Positions 8,247-16,626 of a stretch of DNA of 64,000 nt are shown one piece after another. Below the pieces are notes generated by a model. That model made no database searches. It saw only the letters and a program-made list of their open reading frames with translations, and was not told the DNA's origin. The stretch is from Ekhidna sp051379705 (GTDB lineage: Bacteria; Bacteroidota; Bacteroidia; Cytophagales; Cyclobacteriaceae): positions 3,844,001 through 3,908,000 of the forward strand of contig NZ_CP179868.1 in the NCBI RefSeq assembly GCF_051379705.1, in the 5' to 3' direction. The number at the start of each line of letters is the position of its first letter. Positions within the stretch are counted from its first letter, which is position 1. A program made the translations under genes and the position numbers.

Positions 8247-11200
8247 TTATTCTGAATGCTCTTTCACCCATTCAAATGCGTTAGCAAATGGCTCCATCCA
8301 TGGCGATACCTCAGCTCCTTCAAGGCCGGATTTGTAAGGCCAGTTCCACTGGAATAGTGATCGTTCCAAATGCGGCATGATCGCTAAATGTCTGCCATCT
8401 TTTGAAGTCAGCGCTGCAGTATTGAAATCACTGCCGTTTGTATTACCTGGAAATTCAGAGTAGGAATACTTTACCGGAATGTGGTAATCACCTTCATTTC
8501 TAGAGAGTTCAAACTTACCTTCTCCATGTGCTAACCAAATTCCAAGTTTTGATCCAGCCATTGATTGTAGCATAATTGAGTTGGTTTCCTCTATGTCAAC
8601 GCTCACAAACCCACACTCAAATTTTTCGGAACTGTTGTGGAGCATTTTCGGATGGCTTTCTCCCATTTCCGGATATATTAAGCCAAGCTCCATCATAAGC
8701 TGACATCCGTTGCATACTCCCAGGCTTAAAGTGTCTTTTCTAGCATAAAATGCATCGAGAGCAGCCTTTGCTTTCTTATTGAAGAGGAATGACCCAGCCC
8801 AACCTTTGGCAGAACCTAGTACATCGGAATTGGAGAACCCTCCTACAAATACAATGACACTAACTTCACTTAAATCTTCTCTTCCTGTAATCAGATCTGT
8901 CATGTGAACGTCTTTCACGTCAAAGCCAGCTAGCCACAATGCATATGCCATTTCACGATCACTATTCACACCTTGCTCTCTTATAATTGCTGCCTTTATT
9001 CCAGATTTGTCTTTCCGGTTGAAATCAAGATTGAGCGATGAAGCCTTACCGTCGAATCGTTTTGGAAATGAATAGGAGAGTGGCTGACTGAATCGGTTTT
9101 CTGTACGCGCCTTAGATACAGAAGCTTCTGTTTGCTTCAAGTCTAGCAATGCCGATGTTTTAAACCAGGACTGTCGAGCTTGATCAATATCAAAGTTATG
9201 AGTGAAAGCTCCATTGCTCACACTTAATTTTCTCTCCGGAATCAACCCACCAATGTTCGTGAAGTCAACCCCAGCATCACTCAGTATCTCTTCTGCTTTT
9301 GAATCAGCGATTTGGATAAGAAGTGCTGGCTTCTCTGAAAAAAGCACTCTAATGCTATCTACCTCATTTAGTCCAGATAGATCTACGTCCAGTCCACCCT
9401 TGATATTCGCAAAATTCATTTCCAATAAGGCAGTGATTAAACCGCCAGCTGAAACATCATGACCAGCAATCACTAAACCTTCATTAATCAGCTTTTGTAC
9501 CGCTTCAAAAACAGAAACAACAATGGCTGCTTGAGCTTCTGGTGTATCGCTACCGATTTTGGATTGTGTTTGAGCGAATGAAGATCCGCCCAACTCAAAT
9601 GAACTACCGGAAAAATCGATGTAAAGTAGTTTGGAGTCTTTCCTTGTATAGTCGATAACCGGACTTACCGTTTGATTGATGTCAGATACCTCAGCAACCG
9701 AACTGATTATCACCGTGCCAGGAGCGTAGACTTTTCCTCCATCAGGATACTTCTGAGTCATCGACATGGAGTCCTTTCCAGTGGGAACATTGATGCCTAG
9801 TTCACAAGCGAAATCACTTATCGCTTTTACGCCCGCATATAATCTGGCGTTTTCCCCAGTGTTCTTTGCTGGCCACATCCAGTTGGCACTTAATGAAACA
9901 CCTTTCAAGCCGTGCGAAAGTGGTGCCCAAACCAGGTTAGAGAGAGATTCAGTTATAGACAGTCTGGACCCAGCACCAGCGTCTATCAAGCCAGGTATAG
10001 GTGAGTGCCCAATTGAAGTGGCTATTCCTTTGTTTGATTTAAAGTCTAATGCCATCACACCAACATTGTTGAGTGGCAATTGCAATTCACCGCAAGTCTG
10101 CTGTGTGGCTACTCGTCCTGTTACACAGCGATCTACTTTGTTGGTCAGCCAGTCTTTGCAGGCAACAGCTTCTAATTGAAGCACTGCGTGCAAATACGCT
10201 TCAATATTAGCTTCTGTGTAGTTGATATTATCAAAGTTGGGCTTTTGACTATTGTCTTCAAGTATCGTCTTGGGAGAGGAACCAAAAAGGTGATGCAGTT
10301 TGAGATCGAAAGGAGAGGCTTCTCCATTATTTTCAAACTTTAATTCATTGTTAGAGCCTGCTTCACCTACTTCGTAATAGGGAGCACGTTCTCTTTCTGA
10401 TACCTTACGTAGGTATTCAGCGTCCTGATCTTTGATCACCAATCCCATTCGTTCTTGTGACTCATTACCTAAAACTTCCTTAGCAGAAAGCGTCTCGTCA
10501 CCAACCGGAAGTTTTTTAAGGTCAATGACACCACCAGTCTCTTCCACCAGTTCGGAAAGACAGTTGAGATGACCTCCTGCTCCATGATCATGAATGGATG
10601 TGATGGTATTGTCGTCAAGTTCTACCATTGCACGAACGGCATTGGCAACTCTTTTTTGCATTTCCGGGTTGGAACGCTGCACTGCATTTAATTCTAAAGC
10701 TTGATTAAATGCTCCGGTATCAACAGAGGAAACAGCTCCACCGCCCATTCCAATGCGATAGTTATCACCACCCATTACAACGATCTTTTCTCCTGCACTT
10801 ACCGGCTTCTTTTGCGCTTCCTTCTTCTTGCCGTAACCAACTCCGCCAGCCTGCATTATGACTTTGTCGTACCCGTATTTCTTGCCGTCTTCCTCATGCT
10901 CAAACGTGAGCACACTACCACAAATCAATGGCTGCCCGAATTTATTACCATAATCACTGGCACCATTTGAAGCCTTGGTAAGAATTTCTTGAGGTGTTTG
11001 ATACAACCATTTTCGTGGAGACTTTTCCCAGGTCTTTGGATCATCCAACCTCGAGTAAGAGGTCATGTATACGGCTGTCCCGGCAAGCGGAATGCTTCCT
11101 TGACCTCCGGCCATTCTATCCCTGATTTCACCACCAGAACCAGTTGCAGCACCATTAAAAGGCTCTACTGTAGTTGGGAAATTGTGGGTTTCAGCTTTGA

Positions 11201-11927
11201 GCGATATCACTGACTCAAATTCTTTGGTATCAAACCAATCGGGTTTATCCTGAGTTGCAGGTGCGAATTGCTCCACTTTTGGTCCTTGGACAAATGCTAC
11301 ATTGTCTTTGTAGGCCGATACCAGATAGTTTGGGTTTTCTTTTGAGGTTTTCTTAATCCATTGGAACAACGAAAGTTCTTGTTCTACACCATCGATAATG
11401 AATGTTCCATTGAAGATTTTATGACGACAATGCTCTGAGTTGATTTGAGAAAAACCAAAAACCTCAGAGTCGGTGAGAGGCCTTTCAATTTCTTTAGACA
11501 CTTTCTCTAAGTATTCAATTTCTTCGCCACTTAAGGCAAGTCCTTCCGCCTCATTGTAAGCAGCTATGTTATCAATATGCTTTATTGGTTCTGGGGTACG
11601 ATCCAGAGTGAAAATAGATTGATCAAGGTTTTCATACACCTGCTGAAGCATTGGATCAAAGGCGCCGGCTGAAGATTCGGTTAGGTATGTTTCAATTCGT
11701 GAGATTGTATGAATTCCGGCATTGTGGACAATGTCCGTCGCATTGGTGCTCCAGGGAGATATCATCTCTTTTCTTGGCCCAATGAATTTGCCTGAAATGA
11801 TATCGTCACTTTTAGGCTTAGCTCCGGAAAAGAGCCACTCTAGTTTTAAAAGTTCATCGGATGTAAGCGGTGAAGAAACGCCAACGGCGATAATTGCGTC
11901 TTCAGAATTTTGGAAGAATTGAATCAT
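8247..11927 (-). CDS. purL: phosphoribosylformylglycinamidine synthase, single-chain
   Basis: Fourth step of purine synthesis: FGAR + Gln + ATP to FGAM. At 1226 residues it is the large single-chain form in which the FGAM synthase half and the glutaminase half are fused, as in Proteobacteria and eukaryotes. Visible: the N-terminal PurS-like region, the linker with FGFSQINSEHCRHK, the AIRS-like domains (SLKAETHNFPTTVEPFNGAA; HDHGAGGHLNCL; AGHDVSAGGL; motif text abbreviated), and a C-terminal class I glutaminase with GVCNGCQ (nucleophile Cys1072), an AHGEGKF loop and the MPHLER end. It is transcribed alone; a -7 promoter box lies 25-35 bp upstream. Confidence 0.98.
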   Translation of the reverse strand: MIQFFQNSEDAIIAVGVSSPLTSDELLKLEWLFSGAKPKSDDIISGKFIGPRKEMISPWSTNATDIVHNAGIHTISRIETYLTESSAGAFDPMLQQVYENLDQSIFTLDRTPEPIKHIDNIAAYNEAEGLALSGEEIEYLEKVSKEIERPLTDSEVFGFSQINSEHCRHKIFNGTFIIDGVEQELSLFQWIKKTSKENPNYLVSAYKDNVAFVQGPKVEQFAPATQDKPDWFDTKEFESVISLKAETHNFPTTVEPFNGAATGSGGEIRDRMAGGQGSIPLAGTAVYMTSYSRLDDPKTWEKSPRKWLYQTPQEILTKASNGASDYGNKFGQPLICGSVLTFEHEEDGKKYGYDKVIMQAGGVGYGKKKEAQKKPVSAGEKIVVMGGDNYRIGMGGGAVSSVDTGAFNQALELNAVQRSNPEMQKRVANAVRAMVELDDNTITSIHDHGAGGHLNCLSELVEETGGVIDLKKLPVGDETLSAKEVLGNESQERMGLVIKDQDAEYLRKVSERERAPYYEVGEAGSNNELKFENNGEASPFDLKLHHLFGSSPKTILEDNSQKPNFDNINYTEANIEAYLHAVLQLEAVACKDWLTNKVDRCVTGRVATQQTCGELQLPLNNVGVMALDFKSNKGIATSIGHSPIPGLIDAGAGSRLSITESLSNLVWAPLSHGLKGVSLSANWMWPAKNTGENARLYAGVKAISDFACELGINVPTGKDSMSMTQKYPDGGKVYAPGTVIISSVAEVSDINQTVSPVIDYTRKDSKLLYIDFSGSSFELGGSSFAQTQSKIGSDTPEAQAAIVVSVFEAVQKLINEGLVIAGHDVSAGGLITALLEMNFANIKGGLDVDLSGLNEVDSIRVLFSEKPALLIQIADSKAEEILSDAGVDFTNIGGLIPERKLSVSNGAFTHNFDIDQARQSWFKTSALLDLKQTEASVSKARTENRFSQPLSYSFPKRFDGKASSLNLDFNRKDKSGIKAAIIREQGVNSDREMAYALWLAGFDVKDVHMTDLITGREDLSEVSVIVFVGGFSNSDVLGSAKGWAGSFLFNKKAKAALDAFYARKDTLSLGVCNGCQLMMELGLIYPEMGESHPKMLHNSSEKFECGFVSVDIEETNSIMLQSMAGSKLGIWLAHGEGKFELSRNEGDYHIPVKYSYSEFPGNTNGSDFNTAALTSKDGRHLAIMPHLERSLFQWNWPYKSGLEGAEVSPWMEPFANAFEWVKEHSE

Positions 11928-11952
11928 TGAAGGAACCTCGTTTTGAAGTCCG

Positions 11953-11960
11953 CAAAATTA
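11953..11960 (-). promoter_or_regulatory. putative -7 promoter box of purL
   Basis: Minus strand reads TAATTTTGCGGAC, containing TAATTTTG, a match to the Bacteroidota -7 consensus TAnnTTTG. It lies 26-33 bp upstream of the purL start codon. No convincing TTTG at -33 was found. No PurR-like or purine riboswitch structure was recognised in the short leader. Confidence 0.5.
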
Positions 11961-11983
11961 ACCTTTTTGTAAGGTTTGACTTA

Positions 11984-12514
11984 CTACGATTTCAACAATT
12001 TCCTAACGGATTTTCGCAATGCACTTATTGACATGAAATTGTAGCCAATAATCACTTTTTCGATAGTGCCTTCACGGTTAACCACAAAATGAGTAGGATA
12101 GGATCTGACATTTAATTCAAGACAGAAGTCTTTGACATCAGGCACAATTTCATAGTTAAAATCCCGCTTGTTCAAAAACTTATTCACCAGTTCATTGCTC
12201 TCAAATGTTGGTGCCAGAAATACGATTTCTTCATCTTTGAATTCTTCTACCATCTCATTCATCTCCGGCATCTCCTCGATACATGGCCGGCATCTTGTAA
12301 ACCAAAAGTTTATGACAAGAATTTTGCCTTCTAAATTCTCCTTGTTGTAGGTGGTTCCATCCATTGCTGTGAGTTCAAAGTCAGGGAACAGCTTTCCTTT
12401 CATTTTTTTTACCTCCTTCTTGGCTTCTTCAACTTGCCTTATCTGTTCTTCAGTGGGTTGAGCCATGGAACAGAATGCCGGAATACAGCAAAAAATGATC
12501 AGTAGTGTTTTCAT
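11984..12514 (-). CDS. TlpA-like exported thioredoxin-fold protein
   Basis: 176 residues with a signal peptide (MKTLLIIFCCIPAFCSMAQ), so periplasmic or membrane-tethered. The mature part is an AhpC/TSA-Redoxin fold: FPDFELTAMDG, INFWFTRCRPCIEEMPEMN with the redox pair Cys75-Cys78, and the cis-Pro loop SYPTHFVVNREG. CRPC is an atypical dipeptide between the cysteines. The likely role is thiol-disulfide exchange or peroxide reduction in the periplasm. Its start overlaps the stop of the upstream alpha/beta hydrolase by 4 bp, so the two are translationally coupled. Confidence 0.88.
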   Translation of the reverse strand: MKTLLIIFCCIPAFCSMAQPTEEQIRQVEEAKKEVKKMKGKLFPDFELTAMDGTTYNKENLEGKILVINFWFTRCRPCIEEMPEMNEMVEEFKDEEIVFLAPTFESNELVNKFLNKRDFNYEIVPDVKDFCLELNVRSYPTHFVVNREGTIEKVIIGYNFMSISALRKSVRKLLKS

Positions 12515-13356
12515 TTAGAGGATCGATTTAGAATCAATTTAGCTACTTCTGGCTTAATAAGCTGATGATGCTTAAGTGGCAACACTTCTACTTTGAATCT
12601 TCCCATAGTTTCTATTATGGGTAAAATTTTTTCAGGTTTGATAATATGATCTCTGCTTCCCAGGATGATCCTCCTTTCAAACGTCTGCATTTGAAATAGC
12701 CTGGATAATTGTTTTTTGGAATAGCCAAGAGATTTAAAATTGTTCCAGGAAATGTAGACACGCCTTCGATTGTCATGATCTCCCAATTCTTTACGAACAA
12801 AGTCTCCAAGATATGGGCTAACGACTCGGTACTTATCATTAAAGCGCATCAGTTTTTCCAGCAAATTTGGCTGAAGCATCACGTATTTGAATATCCATTT
12901 GATGCTACGGTTTGTTGCTAGCTTAAACCAAATAGTAAGAAAAACACCATCTGGTGCAATCAGAGTTATTTCCTTTGTTAGTTCGGGTAGCGCAAGCGCA
13001 GAAGCAATCGCAAATCTTCCACCCAGACTGAATCCAACAATCGAGAATGAATTGATCTTCTCTTGCGTCAAAAACGACTTCAGGTAGCTCTTCCATTCTG
13101 CTTTGGAAAGCCTTTCATTTTCTCTCTGACTACTACCGTGATGGAACAGGTCAAATGCATATATGGTGTACTCATGGCCTACTTCTTTTACCCAATCTTT
13201 AAAAATTTTATTATTCTGTCCAAAACCATGAAAGGCCAATAATATCTTATCTCCATCGCCATATTTAAAATAATATAACTGTCCACTTTCTCTTTCTATA
13301 CACGTCATTGGTTTGAAAAATCGGTCAAATAATCGGCTTGGTAAAAAAAATCTCAT
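12511..13356 (-). CDS. alpha/beta hydrolase
   Basis: 281 residues, probably cytoplasmic. It shows the alpha/beta hydrolase pattern: LLAFHGFGQN (oxyanion HGFG), nucleophile elbow VGFSLGGRFA, acid residue in ILGSRDHIIKP and a late His in LPLKHHQLIKP. The substrate is not deducible. It reads divergently from tetR across an intergenic region with a strong palindrome, so TetR could also control this gene. It is followed with a 4-bp overlap by the TlpA-like gene, forming a two-gene operon. Confidence 0.85.
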   Translation of the reverse strand: MRFFLPSRLFDRFFKPMTCIERESGQLYYFKYGDGDKILLAFHGFGQNNKIFKDWVKEVGHEYTIYAFDLFHHGSSQRENERLSKAEWKSYLKSFLTQEKINSFSIVGFSLGGRFAIASALALPELTKEITLIAPDGVFLTIWFKLATNRSIKWIFKYVMLQPNLLEKLMRFNDKYRVVSPYLGDFVRKELGDHDNRRRVYISWNNFKSLGYSKKQLSRLFQMQTFERRIILGSRDHIIKPEKILPIIETMGRFKVEVLPLKHHQLIKPEVAKLILNRSSK

Positions 13357-13399
13357 AAATAATGAACAAATAAATATTCTATGCGTTGATTTGCACGAA

Positions 13400-13427
13400 G
13401 GAAACTTTAAGCTTACTTAAAGTTTCC
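13400..13427. promoter_or_regulatory. perfect palindrome, candidate TetR operator
   Basis: Twelve-base arms ggaaactttaag (13400-13411) and cttaaagtttcc (13416-13427), a perfect inverted repeat around a four-base centre. It lies between the divergent hydrolase (13356, minus) and tetR (13466, plus). No T-run follows on either side within a few bases, and its position between divergent starts favours an operator over a terminator. Binding by the adjacent TetR protein is inference. Confidence 0.6.
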
Positions 13428-13465
13428 GTGGTTTTTACACAGTAGAATAGACGTAAATAAAAGAT

Positions 13466-14089
13466 TTGGAGGCAAAGGAAAAGATATTGAACAGTGCAGA
13501 GGAGCTCTTTATCCAGTATGGGATCAGGAGTGTGACCATGGATGACGTAGCTCGTGAGGCTTCAATGTCGAAAAAGACGTTATACCAATATTTTGATAAC
13601 AAGGATGGACTGGTTTCAGAGGTTGCTTTGAACCATTTTGAGAAAGAAACGAAGGAGTTTGAAGAAATCTATGGACAATCCAATGATTCCATTCATGAGA
13701 TATTGCTTGTTTCACAATGTTTAAGAAAGCATGTGTTTCGCATGAATCCATCACTACTCTATGACATGCAGAAATACCACGGCAAGGCTTGGGATAATTA
13801 CCAGGAATTCAAGCATTCTACCATTCGTGGACATATTGAGCGAAACATTGAACGAGGTAAAGAGGAGGGCTACTTTAGAGAAGACTTGGATGCTAAAGTC
13901 CTATCGATACTACGAGTCGAAGGTGTTCAGTTGGTTTTCAACACAAAGATATTTCCTCGAGAAGAATATGATTTTCCGACCGTTCAGCTTCAAATCCTTG
14001 ACCACTTTGTTCATGGCTTGCTTACCGATAAGGGACGAAAGAAATACGAAGAATATATAAATCTAGAATCTACCAATCACATACTCTAA
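13466..14089 (+). CDS. TetR-family transcriptional regulator
   Basis: 207 residues from a TTG start (MEAKEKILNSAEELFI). The N-terminal helix-turn-helix is clear (VTMDDVAREASMSKKTLYQY, Phe-Asp-Asn-Lys-Asp after it), followed by an all-helical ligand domain without a family-specific motif. It is first in a run of four tightly spaced genes (7, 4 and 6 bp gaps) encoding a TolC, a membrane-fusion protein and an RND pump, so it most likely represses this efflux operon and itself from the palindrome at 13400. Confidence 0.93.
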   Translation: MEAKEKILNSAEELFIQYGIRSVTMDDVAREASMSKKTLYQYFDNKDGLVSEVALNHFEKETKEFEEIYGQSNDSIHEILLVSQCLRKHVFRMNPSLLYDMQKYHGKAWDNYQEFKHSTIRGHIERNIERGKEEGYFREDLDAKVLSILRVEGVQLVFNTKIFPREEYDFPTVQLQILDHFVHGLLTDKGRKKYEEYINLESTNHIL

Positions 14090-14096
14090 TACTTTT

Positions 14097-15440
14097 ATGA
14101 GAGGGATACTATCACTATTAATAATCATCAGCACTTCTATGGGAGTGCTTGCGCAGGATAAGGTCAGCCTTACTCTGCAGGAATGCATCGACTATGCGTT
14201 GGGTAATAATGAACAACTAAAGATCAAGCAACTTGACAAGGAGATTGCTGAAGCTGAGGTTAGGAAAACCATTTCTATGGGTTTACCGCAGGCTAATGCC
14301 AATATTGGCTTGAATTACAATTTTGAACCACAAAGAAGTCTTATTGATATCAGCACCTTCGATCCAACAGTTCCGGTAGGTACTGAGCAAGAAGTTTCAT
14401 TTGCCCAAAACTATGATGGAAACATTGGACTATCAGTGGATCAGCTACTTTTTGATGGCTCATACTTTGTTGGCTTGCAAGCTGCAAAAACATACAAAGA
14501 ACTATCCACAAAGGAGCACGTCAAATCTCAAATTGATATTGCCGAAGCTGTGAGTAAGGCATACTACAATGCTTTGATTGCTGAAGAGCAGTTAGAGCTT
14601 TTAGAGAAGAATATGTCTAGACTGGATACACTTCTTAGGGAGACTGATCAAATGTATTTGGCCGGGTTTGCAGAAAAGGTGGATGTAGACCGAATACGAG
14701 TGAACTATAATAATCTAAAAGTAGAATACAGTAGGTCTAAAGAGCTCAAAGACATCAGTCGCAAACTGTTAAAGTTTCAAATGGGAATGGATTTAAATCA
14801 GCCAATTAATTTGGCTGAAACTCTTGAAGAGGTGAGTGTGGAGGTTCCGGTGGTACCGTCTGAAACTTTTGATTACAATCAAAGAATCGAATTTTCTCAG
14901 CTTGAAACCAATCGCAGCTTGGCATATCTGGATTTGAAGAATAACAAAGTCCAATATTTACCAAAGCTGTATGCCAGACTAGGTTATGGTTGGAACACAG
15001 CCGCTTCAAGCAGTAGTGATCTATTCGTCTCAAGAAGGTGGCTAGACAATGGAGTTGTTGGTGTGACAGCATCTATTCCAATATTTGATGGTTTTCTAAA
15101 GAGCAATAAGATCCAGCAAAACAGACTGCAGGTAAAGCAGATTGAAAATCAGATGTCCTTTGTCAAGAAAAGCATCGACCTGGAAATTGAGCAATCCCAG
15201 ATTAGCCTGAGCAGTCAATTAGAAACACTAGAGGTACAAAAGCAAAACATGGAGCTTGCTCAGGAAGTCTACGACATTTCAAAAATTAAATATCAAGAAG
15301 GTGTAGGCTCAAACATTGAAGTAATCAATGCTGATGCTTCTTTGAAAGAAGCCCAGACTAACTATTTGAATTCGCTGTATCAAGCGATCACCTCACAAAT
15401 CGAACTTAAGAAAGCATTAGGAACTCTTTATAATAACTAA
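14097..15440 (+). CDS. TolC-family outer-membrane efflux protein
   Basis: 447 residues with a signal peptide. It has the duplicated TolC/OEP coiled-coil architecture: SLTLQECIDYALGNNEQLK at the start of repeat 1, LEQSQISLSSQLETLEVQKQ in the second half, and the QEGVGSNIEVINADASLKEA segment typical of family members near the C-terminus. It forms the outer-membrane duct for the HlyD-like adaptor and RND pump encoded next (4 bp gap). The operon probably exports hydrophobic small molecules. Confidence 0.94.
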   Translation: MRGILSLLIIISTSMGVLAQDKVSLTLQECIDYALGNNEQLKIKQLDKEIAEAEVRKTISMGLPQANANIGLNYNFEPQRSLIDISTFDPTVPVGTEQEVSFAQNYDGNIGLSVDQLLFDGSYFVGLQAAKTYKELSTKEHVKSQIDIAEAVSKAYYNALIAEEQLELLEKNMSRLDTLLRETDQMYLAGFAEKVDVDRIRVNYNNLKVEYSRSKELKDISRKLLKFQMGMDLNQPINLAETLEEVSVEVPVVPSETFDYNQRIEFSQLETNRSLAYLDLKNNKVQYLPKLYARLGYGWNTAASSSSDLFVSRRWLDNGVVGVTASIPIFDGFLKSNKIQQNRLQVKQIENQMSFVKKSIDLEIEQSQISLSSQLETLEVQKQNMELAQEVYDISKIKYQEGVGSNIEVINADASLKEAQTNYLNSLYQAITSQIELKKALGTLYNN

Positions 15441-15444
15441 GATC

Positions 15445-16620
15445 ATGCGTAAGATCAATCACATACTAACACTATTTGTCGCATTCGCAATTGTTGCGTG
15501 CGGAGAAAACGAATCAACCATCAGTTCAATTTTGGCTGAGGGAGATATGGAAAATATTCGAGCTAAGAAGAAAGAACTTTCTGCTCAACACAAAGAATTG
15601 GAAGGACAAATGGCACTGTTGGATTCTGCTATTGCAGCTAATACAGAGAATTCCAATCTACCATTGGTGACCACTTTTCAGACAAGCATTGCAGAATTTT
15701 ATCACTTTGTAGAACTGCAAGGTGATGTAACTACAAAGCAAAATCTACTCATTTATCCAGAAGCAGCCGGTACTTTAGTTAGAGTACATGTAGAGGAAGG
15801 CCAGCGTGTACAAAAAGGTCAACTTCTTGGTACCATTGATGATGGAGGATTAGAAAGCCAGCTAATTCAAATGAAAACACAATTGGATTTAGCCAAAACC
15901 ACATTCGAACGTCAACAGAGATTATGGGACCAGAAAATTGGTAGTGAGATTCAGTATTTACAAGCAAAAACCAATTATGAATCTCAAAAGAATGCGGTTG
16001 ATCAAATGAAGAAGCAGCTTGAGAAGTTTTACATCCGCGCGCCATTTTCTGGCGTTATTGATGATGTGATTAAGGATCAAGGCACTGTGGTCAGCCCCGG
16101 ACCAGGCGCAGAGATTTTCAGAATAGTTAATCTATCGAATATGTATATCGAGGTTTTGGTCCCAGAAACATTTATAGCGAGTGTAGTTCCCGGTAAAGAC
16201 GTGAAGGTATTCTTTCCAATCATTAACAAGACCTTAGAGGCAAAAGTGAAAGAAACCGGCAACTACATCAATCCAAATAACAGATCATTTAATGTACGCA
16301 TTCCAGTTCCAAACCAGAACGGCATGATTAAGCCAAACCTTACCGCCAAGGTTCATATAAATGACTACTACAGCGAGGCGGCCATACTGATTCCGCAAAG
16401 TGTAATTTCTGAAAATGCAGAGGGAGAGCAATATGTATATGTAGTAAGAGATGTTAAGGGTGACAAGACCGCAACAGCACAGCGCGCGATCATTACTACT
16501 GGTAAAACACAAGATGGAAAAGTTGAAATTCTTTCTGGAATAGGCAGTGAAGAAAACATCATTTTGGAAGGCGCAAGAAGTGTGAAGGATGGTCAACAAG
16601 TTAAGATTCTAAACGACTAA
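15445..16620 (+). CDS. RND efflux membrane-fusion (adaptor) lipoprotein
   Basis: 391 residues with a lipoprotein signal (lipobox IVAC, Cys19), hence inner-membrane anchored in the periplasm. It shows the HlyD/AcrA layout: a short coiled coil at residues 35-65, barrel-sandwich hybrid halves (GTLVRVHVEEGQRVQKGQLL and FYIRAPFSGVIDDV), an alpha-hairpin between them, and a C-terminal beta-barrel (NMYIEVLVPETFIASV). It bridges the TolC duct and the RND pump of the same operon. Confidence 0.94.
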   Translation: MRKINHILTLFVAFAIVACGENESTISSILAEGDMENIRAKKKELSAQHKELEGQMALLDSAIAANTENSNLPLVTTFQTSIAEFYHFVELQGDVTTKQNLLIYPEAAGTLVRVHVEEGQRVQKGQLLGTIDDGGLESQLIQMKTQLDLAKTTFERQQRLWDQKIGSEIQYLQAKTNYESQKNAVDQMKKQLEKFYIRAPFSGVIDDVIKDQGTVVSPGPGAEIFRIVNLSNMYIEVLVPETFIASVVPGKDVKVFFPIINKTLEAKVKETGNYINPNNRSFNVRIPVPNQNGMIKPNLTAKVHINDYYSEAAILIPQSVISENAEGEQYVYVVRDVKGDKTATAQRAIITTGKTQDGKVEILSGIGSEENIILEGARSVKDGQQVKILND

Positions 16621-16626
16621 GAAAAC

